61,505 bases of DNA, from positions 165,981 through 227,485 of the forward strand of contig SGBD01000003.1 of assembly GCA_004195035.1 (NCBI GenBank). The letters run 5' to 3'. The stretch is from Candidatus Acidulodesulfobacterium ferriphilum (GTDB lineage Bacteria > SZUA-79 > Acidulodesulfobacterales > Acidulodesulfobacteraceae). A program made the translations under genes and the position numbers. Position 1 is the stretch's first letter. Each line of letters starts with the position of its first letter. The notes below the pieces were generated by a model. That model was not told the origin of the DNA, did not search any database, and saw only the letters and a list, made by a program, of their open reading frames with translations. Shown here piece by piece: positions 38,128 through 45,843 of the stretch.

Positions 38128-38144
38128 GGTAAACCCGCTAAAAG

Positions 38145-38169
38145 AAAGTTCCTCAGGGACTTCGTGAGA
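38145..38169 (-). repeat. Small aagttcc palindrome shared with the glgA leader
   Basis: gaaagttcctcagggactt plus cgtgag (38144-38168 approximately) matches the reverse complement of 930-954 in the glgA leader at about 20 of 25 positions. It sits just before the cobQ start. Confidence 0.5.
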
Positions 38170-38173
38170 CTGA

Positions 38174-39754
38174 ATGAAAAATATTAATTTTTCCGGCAAA
38201 GCCAAATGTTTTATGATACAGGGAACAACAAGTTCCGCAGGAAAAAGCGCTTTGACAACCGGTTTTTTAAGGTATTTTTCGATGGGAGGCTATAATTCAT
38301 CCCCGTTTAAATCTCAAAATATGTCTTTAAACAGTTTTGTTACGGACGACGGCTTTGAGATTGCGGTTTCTCAAGCTGTTCAGTCTGAAGCGGCTTTTAA
38401 AAATCCTATAAGACAGATAAATCCTATTTTAATAAAACCCTCATCCGACTATAATATGCACTTAATTGTGGAGGGAAAGTTCCATGGGAATATGGATTTT
38501 AATAATTATAACAAGAAAAAAAATTATTTCCTTAAAAAGGCTAAAGAAAATTTTGAGTTTTTAGCCCGGAATAACGACCTGATAATACTTGAAGGCGCAG
38601 GAAGTCCTGCAGAAATAAATCTGTTTAAATTTGACATTGCAAATATGGGTTTTGCCGAACTTTACGGCATTCCCGTAATTTTGGTTGCCGACATTGAAAG
38701 AGGCGGCGTTTTTGCCTCTATTTTTGGAACGGTTAAACTGCTTCCGTTAAAATGGAGAAAATTAATTAAAGGTTTCATTATAAATAAATTTAGAGGCAAT
38801 TTAAAGATTCTGGACCCGGGGATAAAATCCATTGAATCAATGCTTAAAATTCCTTGTCTGGGGGTTCTCCCATACATTAAAAATCTTCGCCTGGAAGCCG
38901 AAGACAGCCTTAATTTAATAAACCATTCAGGGAATGGGAGTTCAAATAATTTGACTAAATCTTGTAAATTAAGGATAGGAATTGTTCATTTGGACCATAT
39001 ATCTAATTTTAATGAATTTGACCCGCTTTTTTTTGACGACAGGATAGATGCGCGATTTTTTAAAGAGGCGCCGGATAGGCTGAATGAATTAGATATGATA
39101 ATTATTCCAGGCACAAAATCCACTATTAGCGATATCTTAAGCATGAAGAAAACCGGAATTTTCGACTATATCAAAGATTTCGAAAAATATGGCGGCGTTA
39201 TCATGGGGATATGCGGTGGTTTTCAAATAATGGGGAAACGGATTAAAGACCCGTTTCATATCGAGTCTGAAATAGATGCAATGGACGGGTTTGGTTTTTT
39301 CGACATAGAGACCGTAATGAAAAACGAAAAAAAGGTCTTAAACCAAAGATACCTGCTTAATTTAAAAAACGGTCCGCATGGGGAGGTTTTGGGCGGATAT
39401 GAAATACATAACGGGAGAACCTTTTTTGTCGAAGGATATTCGGGTGAAAATATTTACACAGGCTTGTTTGAGCCTGTCGAAACTTTAGATAATCCATCTT
39501 CCGCAGAAAACGGTATTTTATCGAAAGATAAGAAAAAAATAGGCACATATATTCACGGATTATTTGGAAATGGGATATTTACAAATTTTGTAGTGGATAT
39601 TGTCAAAGAAAATAAAGGCGAGGCTTACAATTGTAATATAGAAACGGACTCCTGTTCTTACGACGCGGTCAAAAATCGCAATTATAATTTATTATCCGAA
39701 AACATAAGCAAATACATTAACATAGATTTAATAAAAGATTTTGCCGGAATTTAA
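38174..39754 (+). CDS. cobQ: Cobyric acid synthase
   Basis: Amidates adenosyl-cobyrinate a,c-diamide at four side chains in B12 synthesis. The 526-residue protein has the DTBS-type ATP loop GTTSSAGKS (residues 17-25), SPFKSQNMSLNS, VADIERGGVFAS, and a glutaminase-like domain with Cys347 in GICGGFQIM and His461 in YIHGLFGN. It is the only cobalamin gene here. Its leader is repeat-derived, the SD is weak, and repeat elements A and B bracket it in the same orientation. The internal stretch YTGLFEPVET is encoded by a small palindrome (39458-39483). A Gly/Asn/Ser insert (NHSGNGSSNN) lies between the domains. Confidence 0.93.
   Translation: MKNINFSGKAKCFMIQGTTSSAGKSALTTGFLRYFSMGGYNSSPFKSQNMSLNSFVTDDGFEIAVSQAVQSEAAFKNPIRQINPILIKPSSDYNMHLIVEGKFHGNMDFNNYNKKKNYFLKKAKENFEFLARNNDLIILEGAGSPAEINLFKFDIANMGFAELYGIPVILVADIERGGVFASIFGTVKLLPLKWRKLIKGFIINKFRGNLKILDPGIKSIESMLKIPCLGVLPYIKNLRLEAEDSLNLINHSGNGSSNNLTKSCKLRIGIVHLDHISNFNEFDPLFFDDRIDARFFKEAPDRLNELDMIIIPGTKSTISDILSMKKTGIFDYIKDFEKYGGVIMGICGGFQIMGKRIKDPFHIESEIDAMDGFGFFDIETVMKNEKKVLNQRYLLNLKNGPHGEVLGGYEIHNGRTFFVEGYSGENIYTGLFEPVETLDNPSSAENGILSKDKKKIGTYIHGLFGNGIFTNFVVDIVKENKGEAYNCNIETDSCSYDAVKNRNYNLLSENISKYINIDLIKDFAGI
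39458..39483. repeat. In-frame palindromic element inside cobQ
   Basis: acaggct (39458-39464) and agcctgt (39471-39477) form a perfect seven-bp stem, continued by cgaaac. The half ttgagcctgtcgaaac resembles a short repeat I recall as dispersed in several bacterial genomes. It falls in a variable loop of CobQ and stays in frame. Confidence 0.45.
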
Positions 39755-39756
39755 TT

Positions 39757-39932
39757 AATTTCCTTAAATCACCGTTAGAAATCTATTTTTCTGGATTCCC
39801 GCTTTCGCGGGAATGACAATGCGGGGATTTAACTTTTCACCTTAATAGTGTCATTCCCGCGTAGGCGGGAATCCAGTATTTATTATATGTTGAAATAGTT
39901 TCAATAGTCTCTAACGGTGAGTTAAGGTAATT
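39757..39932 (+). repeat. Nested inverted-repeat element, copy B (MITE-like, about 176 bp)
   Basis: Outer arms 39757-39781 and 39908-39932 are reverse complements at 22 of 25 positions. The core, 39791-39876, is exactly 86 bp like copy A, with 27-base inverted ends and a 32-base spacer. Each core end contains the pattern ATTCCC-N8-GGGAAT (39796-39815 and 39853-39872). The outer arm aligns with that of copy A at 16 of 21 positions, and the right-hand links are also similar. The element exactly fills the convergent gap between cobQ and ftsX and could serve both as terminator. Confidence 0.82.
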
Positions 39933-40837
39933 TATATTTTTGATTCGTAAAAGAATTTTTTAGAAGAAAGATATGTCCCAAAAAACCCCGATACTAAAGC
40001 TATTGTAAAAATTAAAAAGATCTGCAGGCCGCTTAAGAATACTATGCCTATATGAAAATAGGCTAAGAAATCGCTAAAATGATAATATAGGAATATTTTA
40101 AATATCACGAAAAGCAGCAGGATAGACAAGCAAAAAGACAGGATCGTTCCAATTTCTCCTTCTATAAACATCGGAATTCTAATATAATTATTAGTAGCGC
40201 CTATCAGCTTCAATATCTCTATTTCGCTTTGTTTCCTTAATATGACGAGTTTAATGGCGCTGTAAGATATAAATATCGATAATATAAATAAGAATAAAAA
40301 TATAATTAGCCCTATAACCTTTGTAAAAAACATAAATTGAATAATTTTATCTTCCAGTAATTTATTATAATAAACAATACTGACGCCTTTAAATGTTTTT
40401 ATCCGCAAATAAATATTTGATAGAAATATTTTGCTGATAGTATCTTTTTTAAATCTTATTTTTATAAAGGAAGGTAAAAAATCGGGATTTATATCCTTTA
40501 AAACGGAGTGTATATGGCTTACTTCGCGTTCCAGAAATTTTAGCGAGGATTTATGGCTGTAATAATGAATGTTTTTTATCCCCTTAATAGTTTTAATATA
40601 CTTTACAACGCTGTCTTTTTTTGTCCCATTTTTTAGAAATACTATCATTATGTTGTTTTTTTGAAAAAGCCTCATATAATTATAAATATTTGCATAACAA
40701 AGAAGAAAAAACAGCATTATGAAGTATGAAAAAGACATTATCGCAAAGGCAAACAGGTTTCCCGCGATATTGGATTTAATGTTTAAAAACGCTATCTTAA
40801 AATAATTTATCAGGTAGCTAACTCTTTGTGATATCAA
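39932..40837 (-). CDS. ftsX: Cell division protein FtsX
   Basis: The membrane half of the FtsEX complex, which controls cell-wall hydrolases at the septum. The 301-residue protein has one N-terminal helix (about 25-50), a periplasmic loop (about 55-165), and three C-terminal helices with the FtsX core between (KLVILRKQSEIEILKLIGAT, in part). It starts within the last bases of ftsE (20-base overlap). Its stop touches repeat element B. The coiled-coil gene at 42545, divergent from this operon, is its likely periplasmic partner. Confidence 0.9.
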   Translation of the reverse strand: MISQRVSYLINYFKIAFLNIKSNIAGNLFAFAIMSFSYFIMLFFLLCYANIYNYMRLFQKNNIMIVFLKNGTKKDSVVKYIKTIKGIKNIHYYSHKSSLKFLEREVSHIHSVLKDINPDFLPSFIKIRFKKDTISKIFLSNIYLRIKTFKGVSIVYYNKLLEDKIIQFMFFTKVIGLIIFLFLFILSIFISYSAIKLVILRKQSEIEILKLIGATNNYIRIPMFIEGEIGTILSFCLSILLLFVIFKIFLYYHFSDFLAYFHIGIVFLSGLQIFLIFTIALVSGFFGTYLSSKKFFYESKI

Positions 40838-41456
40838 TTGTGCGAGCCCTTCCCATTCTTATAAGATTTTTATCGTGCGTGGCTAATATTACGGTAGTCC
40901 CTTTATTGTTAAATGATTTTATTATATCTATGATAATTTTGGATGTATCCTCATCTAAATTACCCGTAGGTTCGTCGGCAAGCAATACTTGAGGATTTTG
41001 AACCAGAGCTCTCGCTATGGCGACCCTTTGCTGCTCCCCGCCCGATAAACTTAACGGATATTCATCTTTTTTTATAAATAATTCGACGGCCTTTAATATT
41101 TCCGTAACATTTTTAACGATTACATCCCCAAAAATGCCCGAAACCTCAAGCCCCAGAGCTACATTCTGAAAAACGGTTCTGTTCGGAAGGAGTTTAAAAT
41201 CCTGAAACACAAAACCGATTTTTCTTCTTAAGAACGGTATGTCTTTCGGCTTTATATTTTGAAGCTCCGTATCCATAAATTTTATAGCCCCGTGGGTGGG
41301 TTTTTCAAGGGCTATCAGCATTTTTAAAGTTGTAGTTTTGCCCGCGCCGGACGGTCCGGTTATAAAAATAAATTCGCCCTTATTAACATTAAAATTCAAA
41401 TCTCTTAATATATAATTCTTGTCGTAAGATTTATATACATGATTAAATTCGATCAA
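40818..41456 (-). CDS. ftsE: Cell division ATP-binding protein FtsE
   Basis: The ABC ATPase of FtsEX. The 212-residue product has Walker A GPSGAGKT (residues 34-41), the Q-loop FVFQDFKLLPNRTV (typical of FtsE), signature LSGGEQQRVAIARAL, Walker B VLLADEPTGNLD, and ATHDKNLI. It overlaps thiE by 14 bases and ftsX by 20, so the three genes are one unit. Confidence 0.94.
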   Translation of the reverse strand: MIEFNHVYKSYDKNYILRDLNFNVNKGEFIFITGPSGAGKTTTLKMLIALEKPTHGAIKFMDTELQNIKPKDIPFLRRKIGFVFQDFKLLPNRTVFQNVALGLEVSGIFGDVIVKNVTEILKAVELFIKKDEYPLSLSGGEQQRVAIARALVQNPQVLLADEPTGNLDEDTSKIIIDIIKSFNNKGTTVILATHDKNLIRMGRARTIDITKS

Positions 41457-42108
41457 TATTTTTTACCCCCGTCATTTTATCGATGTTCCGCCTGAAGGCA
41501 ACGGCCGTTTCTAACGGATTTATAGAATCCGAAACGGCGCTTATGACCGCGGCGCCTTTTACGCCGTACGCGGCCAACTCTTCAATATTATAAGTGTTTA
41601 TGCCGCCGATAGCAATAACCGGTATTTTTACATTGCGGCAAATTGTTTTTAGAATTTCGGGACTCATAATGTTTCCGGCATCTATTTTGGAAGAAGTGCC
41701 GTAAACCGGCCCCGCTCCGATGTAATCCGCCCCGTTATTTTGAGCATCCAGCGCCTGTTTTAGATTGTCCGCGCTCACGCCGACAATTAAGTTTGGATAA
41801 TTTTTTTTTATCATTGCTAAAGGAAAATCATCCTGTCCGATGTGGACGCCGTCCGCCCCTGCGCAGGCCGCAATATCCGGCCTATCGTTCACGATTAACA
41901 GCGGTTTTCTGTCAGAGCTAAATTTATTTAAAAGGTTTTTTATGTACAGAGCCGCATAGTAAATATCTCTGGCAGTCAATTGTTTATTTCTCAGCTGCAA
42001 TACATCGGCATGGCTTTTTACGGCTATTCTTGACAATTCACCCAAATATGTTTTATACTCGGTTATATCGAAGTCCTTAGTTATTATTTGAAAATTAAAT
42101 CTATTCAT
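41443..42108 (-). CDS. thiE: Thiamine-phosphate synthase
   Basis: Joins the pyrimidine and thiazole halves of thiamine. The 221-residue TIM-barrel protein has LQLRNKQL, LIVNDRPDIAA, GADGVHIGQDD, YIGAGPVYGTSSK and VIAIGGI. It heads an unusual unit with ftsE and ftsX. No TPP riboswitch is visible in the 136 bases upstream; a TATAAT-like stretch lies very near the ATG on this strand. Confidence 0.93.
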   Translation of the reverse strand: MNRFNFQIITKDFDITEYKTYLGELSRIAVKSHADVLQLRNKQLTARDIYYAALYIKNLLNKFSSDRKPLLIVNDRPDIAACAGADGVHIGQDDFPLAMIKKNYPNLIVGVSADNLKQALDAQNNGADYIGAGPVYGTSSKIDAGNIMSPEILKTICRNVKIPVIAIGGINTYNIEELAAYGVKGAAVISAVSDSINPLETAVAFRRNIDKMTGVKNIDRI

Positions 42109-42188
42109 ATTATATTATAAAATTTTTTATTAATATTAATTTCATTTTAAAAAAAATATTTAAATTTAAATATGATTATAAATTTTTC

Positions 42189-42217
42189 TTGACAAAAGGT
42201 ATAGCTAAAAATAGAAT
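42189..42217 (+). promoter_or_regulatory. Near-consensus sigma70 promoter of the small lipoprotein gene
   Basis: TTGACA (42189-42194), 17 bases, TAGAAT (42212-42217). It is followed by a full anti-16S match aaaggaggtgat (42228-42239) before the TTG start at 42245. This is the strongest expression signal in the window. Confidence 0.8.
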
Positions 42218-42244
42218 AAAAATTGTTAAAGGAGGTGATAAATT

Positions 42245-42460
42245 TTGAAAAAGCTTACAGTATTAGTTTTAGGAATGTTTTTAGTTGTGTCAACCTTAGC
42301 ATTTTCCGGTTGCGCAAAAAAACCAGCCCCTAAAGCACCTGCGGCACCTGCGGCTCCTGCAGCCCCAGCAGCTCCGGCTAAGAAAGCGGCACCGGCTGGA
42401 AAAGCGGCACCGGCTAAAAAAGCTCCGGCGGCTCCTGCAGCACCGAAAACAAAGAGTTAA
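42245..42460 (+). CDS. Small Ala/Pro/Lys-rich lipoprotein
   Basis: A 71-residue product with a lipoprotein signal (Lys-Lys, hydrophobic core LVLGMFLVVSTLAF, lipobox FSGC, Cys23). The mature chain of about 49 residues is made almost only of Ala, Pro and Lys (repeats of APAAP and KKAAPAGKAAPAKK). It would be anchored in a membrane, probably the outer one, with a positively charged extended tail. No enzyme domain exists. A consensus promoter, a perfect SD and its own terminator (42484-42530) suggest high, independent expression. A structural role comparable to Lpp, with charge contacts to peptidoglycan, is speculation. The TTG start is well supported by the SD at eight bases. Confidence 0.85.
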   Translation: MKKLTVLVLGMFLVVSTLAFSGCAKKPAPKAPAAPAAPAAPAAPAKKAAPAGKAAPAKKAPAAPAAPKTKS

Positions 42461-42483
42461 GGTTTAGAACTTAAAATTTTTAT

Positions 42484-42530
42484 CCCGCCTTCCTGTTTGT
42501 TTACTATATAAAATGGAAAGGCGGGTTTTT
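42484..42530 (+). terminator. Rho-independent terminator of the small lipoprotein gene
   Basis: cccgcctt (42484-42491) pairs with aaggcggg (42518-42525), followed directly by five T (42526-42530). Confidence 0.85.
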
Positions 42531-42544
42531 AATTTATTGCTTCG

Positions 42545-43234
42545 ATGAAAGAAACTATTTTTTTATTTTTAGTCATTTTTTTTACCCTTCCGCACCCCGC
42601 TTACGCCATAAGCCGTTCAGATAAAATTATTTATCAAAAATATCCTGCTATAATAAAAAAACTTGCTTTATATAAAAAGAAATTTAATTTTTTGTCGTTA
42701 AAAATTATTAAAAAAAGAAAAGATATAAGTGACTTAAAGAATAAAATCGATATTGCCTTGCTTAAAATAAAACGGCTGAAAGGAAAGATTAATAAAGATA
42801 ATTTAATTTTAAGGAAATTGATAAGCAAGATATTTATTATTCAAAGAGATAAAGATGCTATAAGATTAACTACCATAAAGGACAGCACTAATTCTTTCAT
42901 AACTTTTTATCAGTTAAAAACGGTTTTGAATAAGGAAAAGCTTCAATTGGCCGCGTTAATAGCCCGCAGGAATAGATTCTTAAAAATAAAAGATTATCTT
43001 AATAAAGAAAAAACCAGTTTAAAAAAGGCATTAAAAAGCCTTGGGGTATCGCGTCAAAAATTAAGCAGTTTAATAAAAGGAATTAAAAGCTATATAAAAA
43101 CAATAAAGATAAAATATATAAATGAAGAGAAAAATAAAAAGAATAGACTTTTAAAGAATAAGGTTATAAAATTAATGCACAAAATAAATAGCGGTTCTAA
43201 AAAAGGCGATGTAGAATTTATTATAATGAAATGA
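42545..43234 (+). CDS. Periplasmic coiled-coil protein, EnvC-like without LytM domain
   Basis: A 229-residue protein with a clear Sec signal peptide (LFLVIFFTLPHPAYA, cut near residue 21), then an almost unbroken Lys-rich helix region with heptad-like Leu/Ile spacing. The protein ends at residue 229 with no LytM (M23) domain or zinc motif. In related genomes this slot between ftsEX and ctpA holds EnvC-type proteins whose coiled coil binds FtsX. Position and architecture suggest the same partner here, with hydrolase activity supplied by another protein. The evidence is context plus the coiled coil, not sequence identity. ctpA follows by 10 bases. Confidence 0.72.
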   Translation: MKETIFLFLVIFFTLPHPAYAISRSDKIIYQKYPAIIKKLALYKKKFNFLSLKIIKKRKDISDLKNKIDIALLKIKRLKGKINKDNLILRKLISKIFIIQRDKDAIRLTTIKDSTNSFITFYQLKTVLNKEKLQLAALIARRNRFLKIKDYLNKEKTSLKKALKSLGVSRQKLSSLIKGIKSYIKTIKIKYINEEKNKKNRLLKNKVIKLMHKINSGSKKGDVEFIIMK

Positions 43235-43244
43235 GGTAAAACTT

Positions 43245-44567
43245 ATGGGTAAGTTTTTGAGCGGGCGGTCAGTCAAGCCTGTGTTGTTTTTTATTTTTGT
43301 CGTTCTGATTTTAGCCCTTGCAAATAGCAATTATTGCTTTGCAAAAGACAATAAAGAGGCATTGAACGCAAATACCGTTAAAAGCCTGAGGCTTTTTTCG
43401 AGGGTTTACACTTTAATAAAAAATAATTATATAAAAAAAGAAAGCTCTAAGAAACTTATCTTTGGAGCGATAGAAGGCATGGTATCCACGCTGGATCCGC
43501 ATACTTATTTTCTTACCCCGAGCGAATTCAGGCAAATGAAATCGGAAACATCGGGAGAGTTCGTCGGAATCGGCATTAAGATTTCCACTAAAAACCATTA
43601 TATCGTCGTAATATCGCCTATCGACGGTTCGCCCGCCGCCAGAGCGGGCATTAAAGCCGGCGATATTATCGAAAAAATTAATAATATCTCGACATATAAT
43701 ATGAATATTATGAGGGCGGTAGGCCTTCTGCACGGCAGGGCGGGAACCGCCGTCAACCTTTGGATAGAACGCAAAGGTTTTAAAAAGCCCAAGGTATTTA
43801 AACTTGTCAGGGAGAATATAATATTAAAAAGCGTGAAATATATGATACTGCCTCATCATATAGGTTATGTCAGGATTTCGAGTTTTCAGGATCATACAAA
43901 CAGCCAGCTTTTAAAAGCATTAAAAATTATAACCCTAAAGGAGAACGGGATTAAGGGGTTAATTATCGATTTAAGAAATAATCCAGGAGGTCTTTTAAAT
44001 CAAGCGGTTAAGGTTTGCAGCGATTTTATAAAAAGCGGGGTAATAGTCTATACGAAGGGAAGGATAAAATCTCAGGATGAAAAATATTTTGCTTTAGGAA
44101 AGAGGCCGCCTTTTAAATATCCGGTGGTTGTCCTTGTCAATTCCGGAACCGCCAGCGCCGCCGAAATTACCGCCGGAAGTCTTCAGGCGCATAAAAGGGC
44201 TATCGTGGTTGGAACGCAAACATTTGGCAAGGGTTCCGTTCAGACGGTTTACACCCTTCCGGATGGCACGGGCATCGGTCTGACGACGGCCTTTTATTTT
44301 TTGCCGAACGGCGTCTCGGTTCAAGATACGGGCGTGATACCTAATTTTGTCATTCACAGTTCAAAGGATTTTATATTTGTAAAACCCCTTCCTAAGTTAA
44401 GGGAGGTCGATTTAAGACATCACTTTAAAAATCCTGAAAGCAAGAAAATAAAAGAAAGATATAACTATAAGGCATTTAAGGTATATTATAAAAAAGACGA
44501 TCAGTTCAGGTTTGCTTATGAACTTCTTAAAAGCTGGAATTCTATTAAAAGTATCGGAGTATATTAG
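43245..44567 (+). CDS. ctpA: Carboxy-terminal processing protease (S41 family)
   Basis: A periplasmic serine protease that trims C-termini of envelope proteins. The 440-residue product has an N-terminal signal/anchor (VLFFIFVVLILALANS), a PDZ domain (about residues 100-185, IDGSPAARAGIKAGDIIEKI), and the S41 core with Ser304 in GTASAAEI and Lys329 in TFGKGSVQ, the usual Ser/Lys dyad. It lies between the coiled-coil gene and the divergent deacetylase, an order conserved in several proteobacterial groups. Confidence 0.94.
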   Translation: MGKFLSGRSVKPVLFFIFVVLILALANSNYCFAKDNKEALNANTVKSLRLFSRVYTLIKNNYIKKESSKKLIFGAIEGMVSTLDPHTYFLTPSEFRQMKSETSGEFVGIGIKISTKNHYIVVISPIDGSPAARAGIKAGDIIEKINNISTYNMNIMRAVGLLHGRAGTAVNLWIERKGFKKPKVFKLVRENIILKSVKYMILPHHIGYVRISSFQDHTNSQLLKALKIITLKENGIKGLIIDLRNNPGGLLNQAVKVCSDFIKSGVIVYTKGRIKSQDEKYFALGKRPPFKYPVVVLVNSGTASAAEITAGSLQAHKRAIVVGTQTFGKGSVQTVYTLPDGTGIGLTTAFYFLPNGVSVQDTGVIPNFVIHSSKDFIFVKPLPKLREVDLRHHFKNPESKKIKERYNYKAFKVYYKKDDQFRFAYELLKSWNSIKSIGVY

Positions 44568-44569
44568 AC

Positions 44570-45823
44570 TTGGCTAAAAATAAAAAAGGCAAAAATGGCG
44601 GGTTAAAATATAAATTATTTTTTATATTGGCCGGTTTTTTTATAATTATCCTTTTTTCCGTTTTTATTTATAAATTTTTCTTTTTAGCGCAATACGGCAG
44701 GCCTGCAAAACAATATATCAGCCCTGAAAGGTTAAGCAGGGCGGCTTTAAAGACAGCCCTTTATAAAAAGCATCCCGTAAAGAGTTTAACCGGTTTCTTC
44801 AAAAAGACATTAAAAGATCTGGATATCCCGCGCCGCAACATTATAGTCCAGCATATCGCTTTAAGCGTTAAGGCGCCGGTAAACCGGCAAAATGATTTGA
44901 AAGATATAAGCATAGACTTTTCTAAATATAATATTTTAATATCAAAAGGCCTTGATTTTAATCTAATTAAAAATATTTTTAAAAGCGAGTTTAAAAAATA
45001 TATAATACCGTCCAAAAGACCTCTCAGCTATTATTTATACGCCGTAAAACATAACAGCGTGTGTCTTTATTTTTATTATAAATCACATCTTTTCCTTAAA
45101 GCGGTTTTTATAGTAAAAGGGCAGGGTAACAGCGGGTTTAATTCTATCAAGCAGTATGTGGACTCTCCTAAAATAGCTCTGGATATAGATGATGTGGGTT
45201 ATGATAAGTCTTTTATAAACAGTTTAATTTCGTTGCGCACCCCGATAACTTTCGCAATTTTTCCTTACGCTCCTTTTTCCAAACAAATAGATTTAATGCT
45301 TCATAAAGCGGGATACGAAACCATAATGCATACTCCTATGGAGCCGGTTAATACAGCGCTTTTCCCGGGAGACGGGGCGCTGTTTATTTCGATGAGTAAA
45401 AAAGAGATAAGAAATAAAATTTTAACCGATATAAGCAGGCTCCCGTTTATCGATGGAGCAAATAATCATGAGGGTTCTTTGTTTACATCCGATAAGGAAA
45501 AAATCTGCGATTCGATATCCGTTTTCAAAAAACGGGGTTTATTTTTTATGGACAGCCTGACCGATTCCAATAGTTTTGCATACAGGTGCGCGTTAAAGAA
45601 GGGACTTCCTTCCGCGCAGAGGGATGTATTTATCGACGATAAGCCGTCGGTTAGGTATATAAAAAATCAAATTAAGGCTGCCGCGGCTTTAGCCAATACA
45701 TTCAAGAGGGTTATAGTTATAGGCCATCCGAGGCAGGATACGGTAGCGGCTTTGATGAAAGAGATTCCGGAGCTTAAGAAAGAAGGGTATGTTTTTGTTC
45801 CGCTATGCGAATTTTTAAGATAA
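44570..45823 (+). CDS. Divergent polysaccharide deacetylase family protein
   Basis: A 417-residue inner-membrane-anchored protein (one helix at about residues 15-40) with an extended middle region and the divergent deacetylase domain from about 195. Motifs are ALDIDDVGYD, TFAIFPYAPF, MHTPMEP, GANNHEGS (usually NHMGS), FFMDSLTDSNS, RDVFIDD and IGHPRQDT. The domain is thought to act on an envelope glycan; the substrate is unknown. The TTG start at 44570 is two bases after the ctpA stop, with cggag about ten bases upstream. Confidence 0.87.
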   Translation: MAKNKKGKNGGLKYKLFFILAGFFIIILFSVFIYKFFFLAQYGRPAKQYISPERLSRAALKTALYKKHPVKSLTGFFKKTLKDLDIPRRNIIVQHIALSVKAPVNRQNDLKDISIDFSKYNILISKGLDFNLIKNIFKSEFKKYIIPSKRPLSYYLYAVKHNSVCLYFYYKSHLFLKAVFIVKGQGNSGFNSIKQYVDSPKIALDIDDVGYDKSFINSLISLRTPITFAIFPYAPFSKQIDLMLHKAGYETIMHTPMEPVNTALFPGDGALFISMSKKEIRNKILTDISRLPFIDGANNHEGSLFTSDKEKICDSISVFKKRGLFFMDSLTDSNSFAYRCALKKGLPSAQRDVFIDDKPSVRYIKNQIKAAAALANTFKRVIVIGHPRQDTVAALMKEIPELKKEGYVFVPLCEFLR

Positions 45824-45843
45824 AATGAATAAATAGTCTTTAT

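Noticed and set aside
38080-38173. Cobalamin riboswitch upstream of cobQ
   Set aside because: No B12-box (GCCACTG-like) sequence; the region is repeat-derived.
42109-42188. TPP riboswitch upstream of thiE
   Set aside because: None of the conserved TPP aptamer segments is visible on the minus strand; the stretch is simple AT-rich DNA.
42320-42455. CRISPR-like or tandem DNA repeat in the gcacctgcggc stretch
   Set aside because: It is the coding sequence of the Ala/Pro-rich lipoprotein tail; units are short and irregular.
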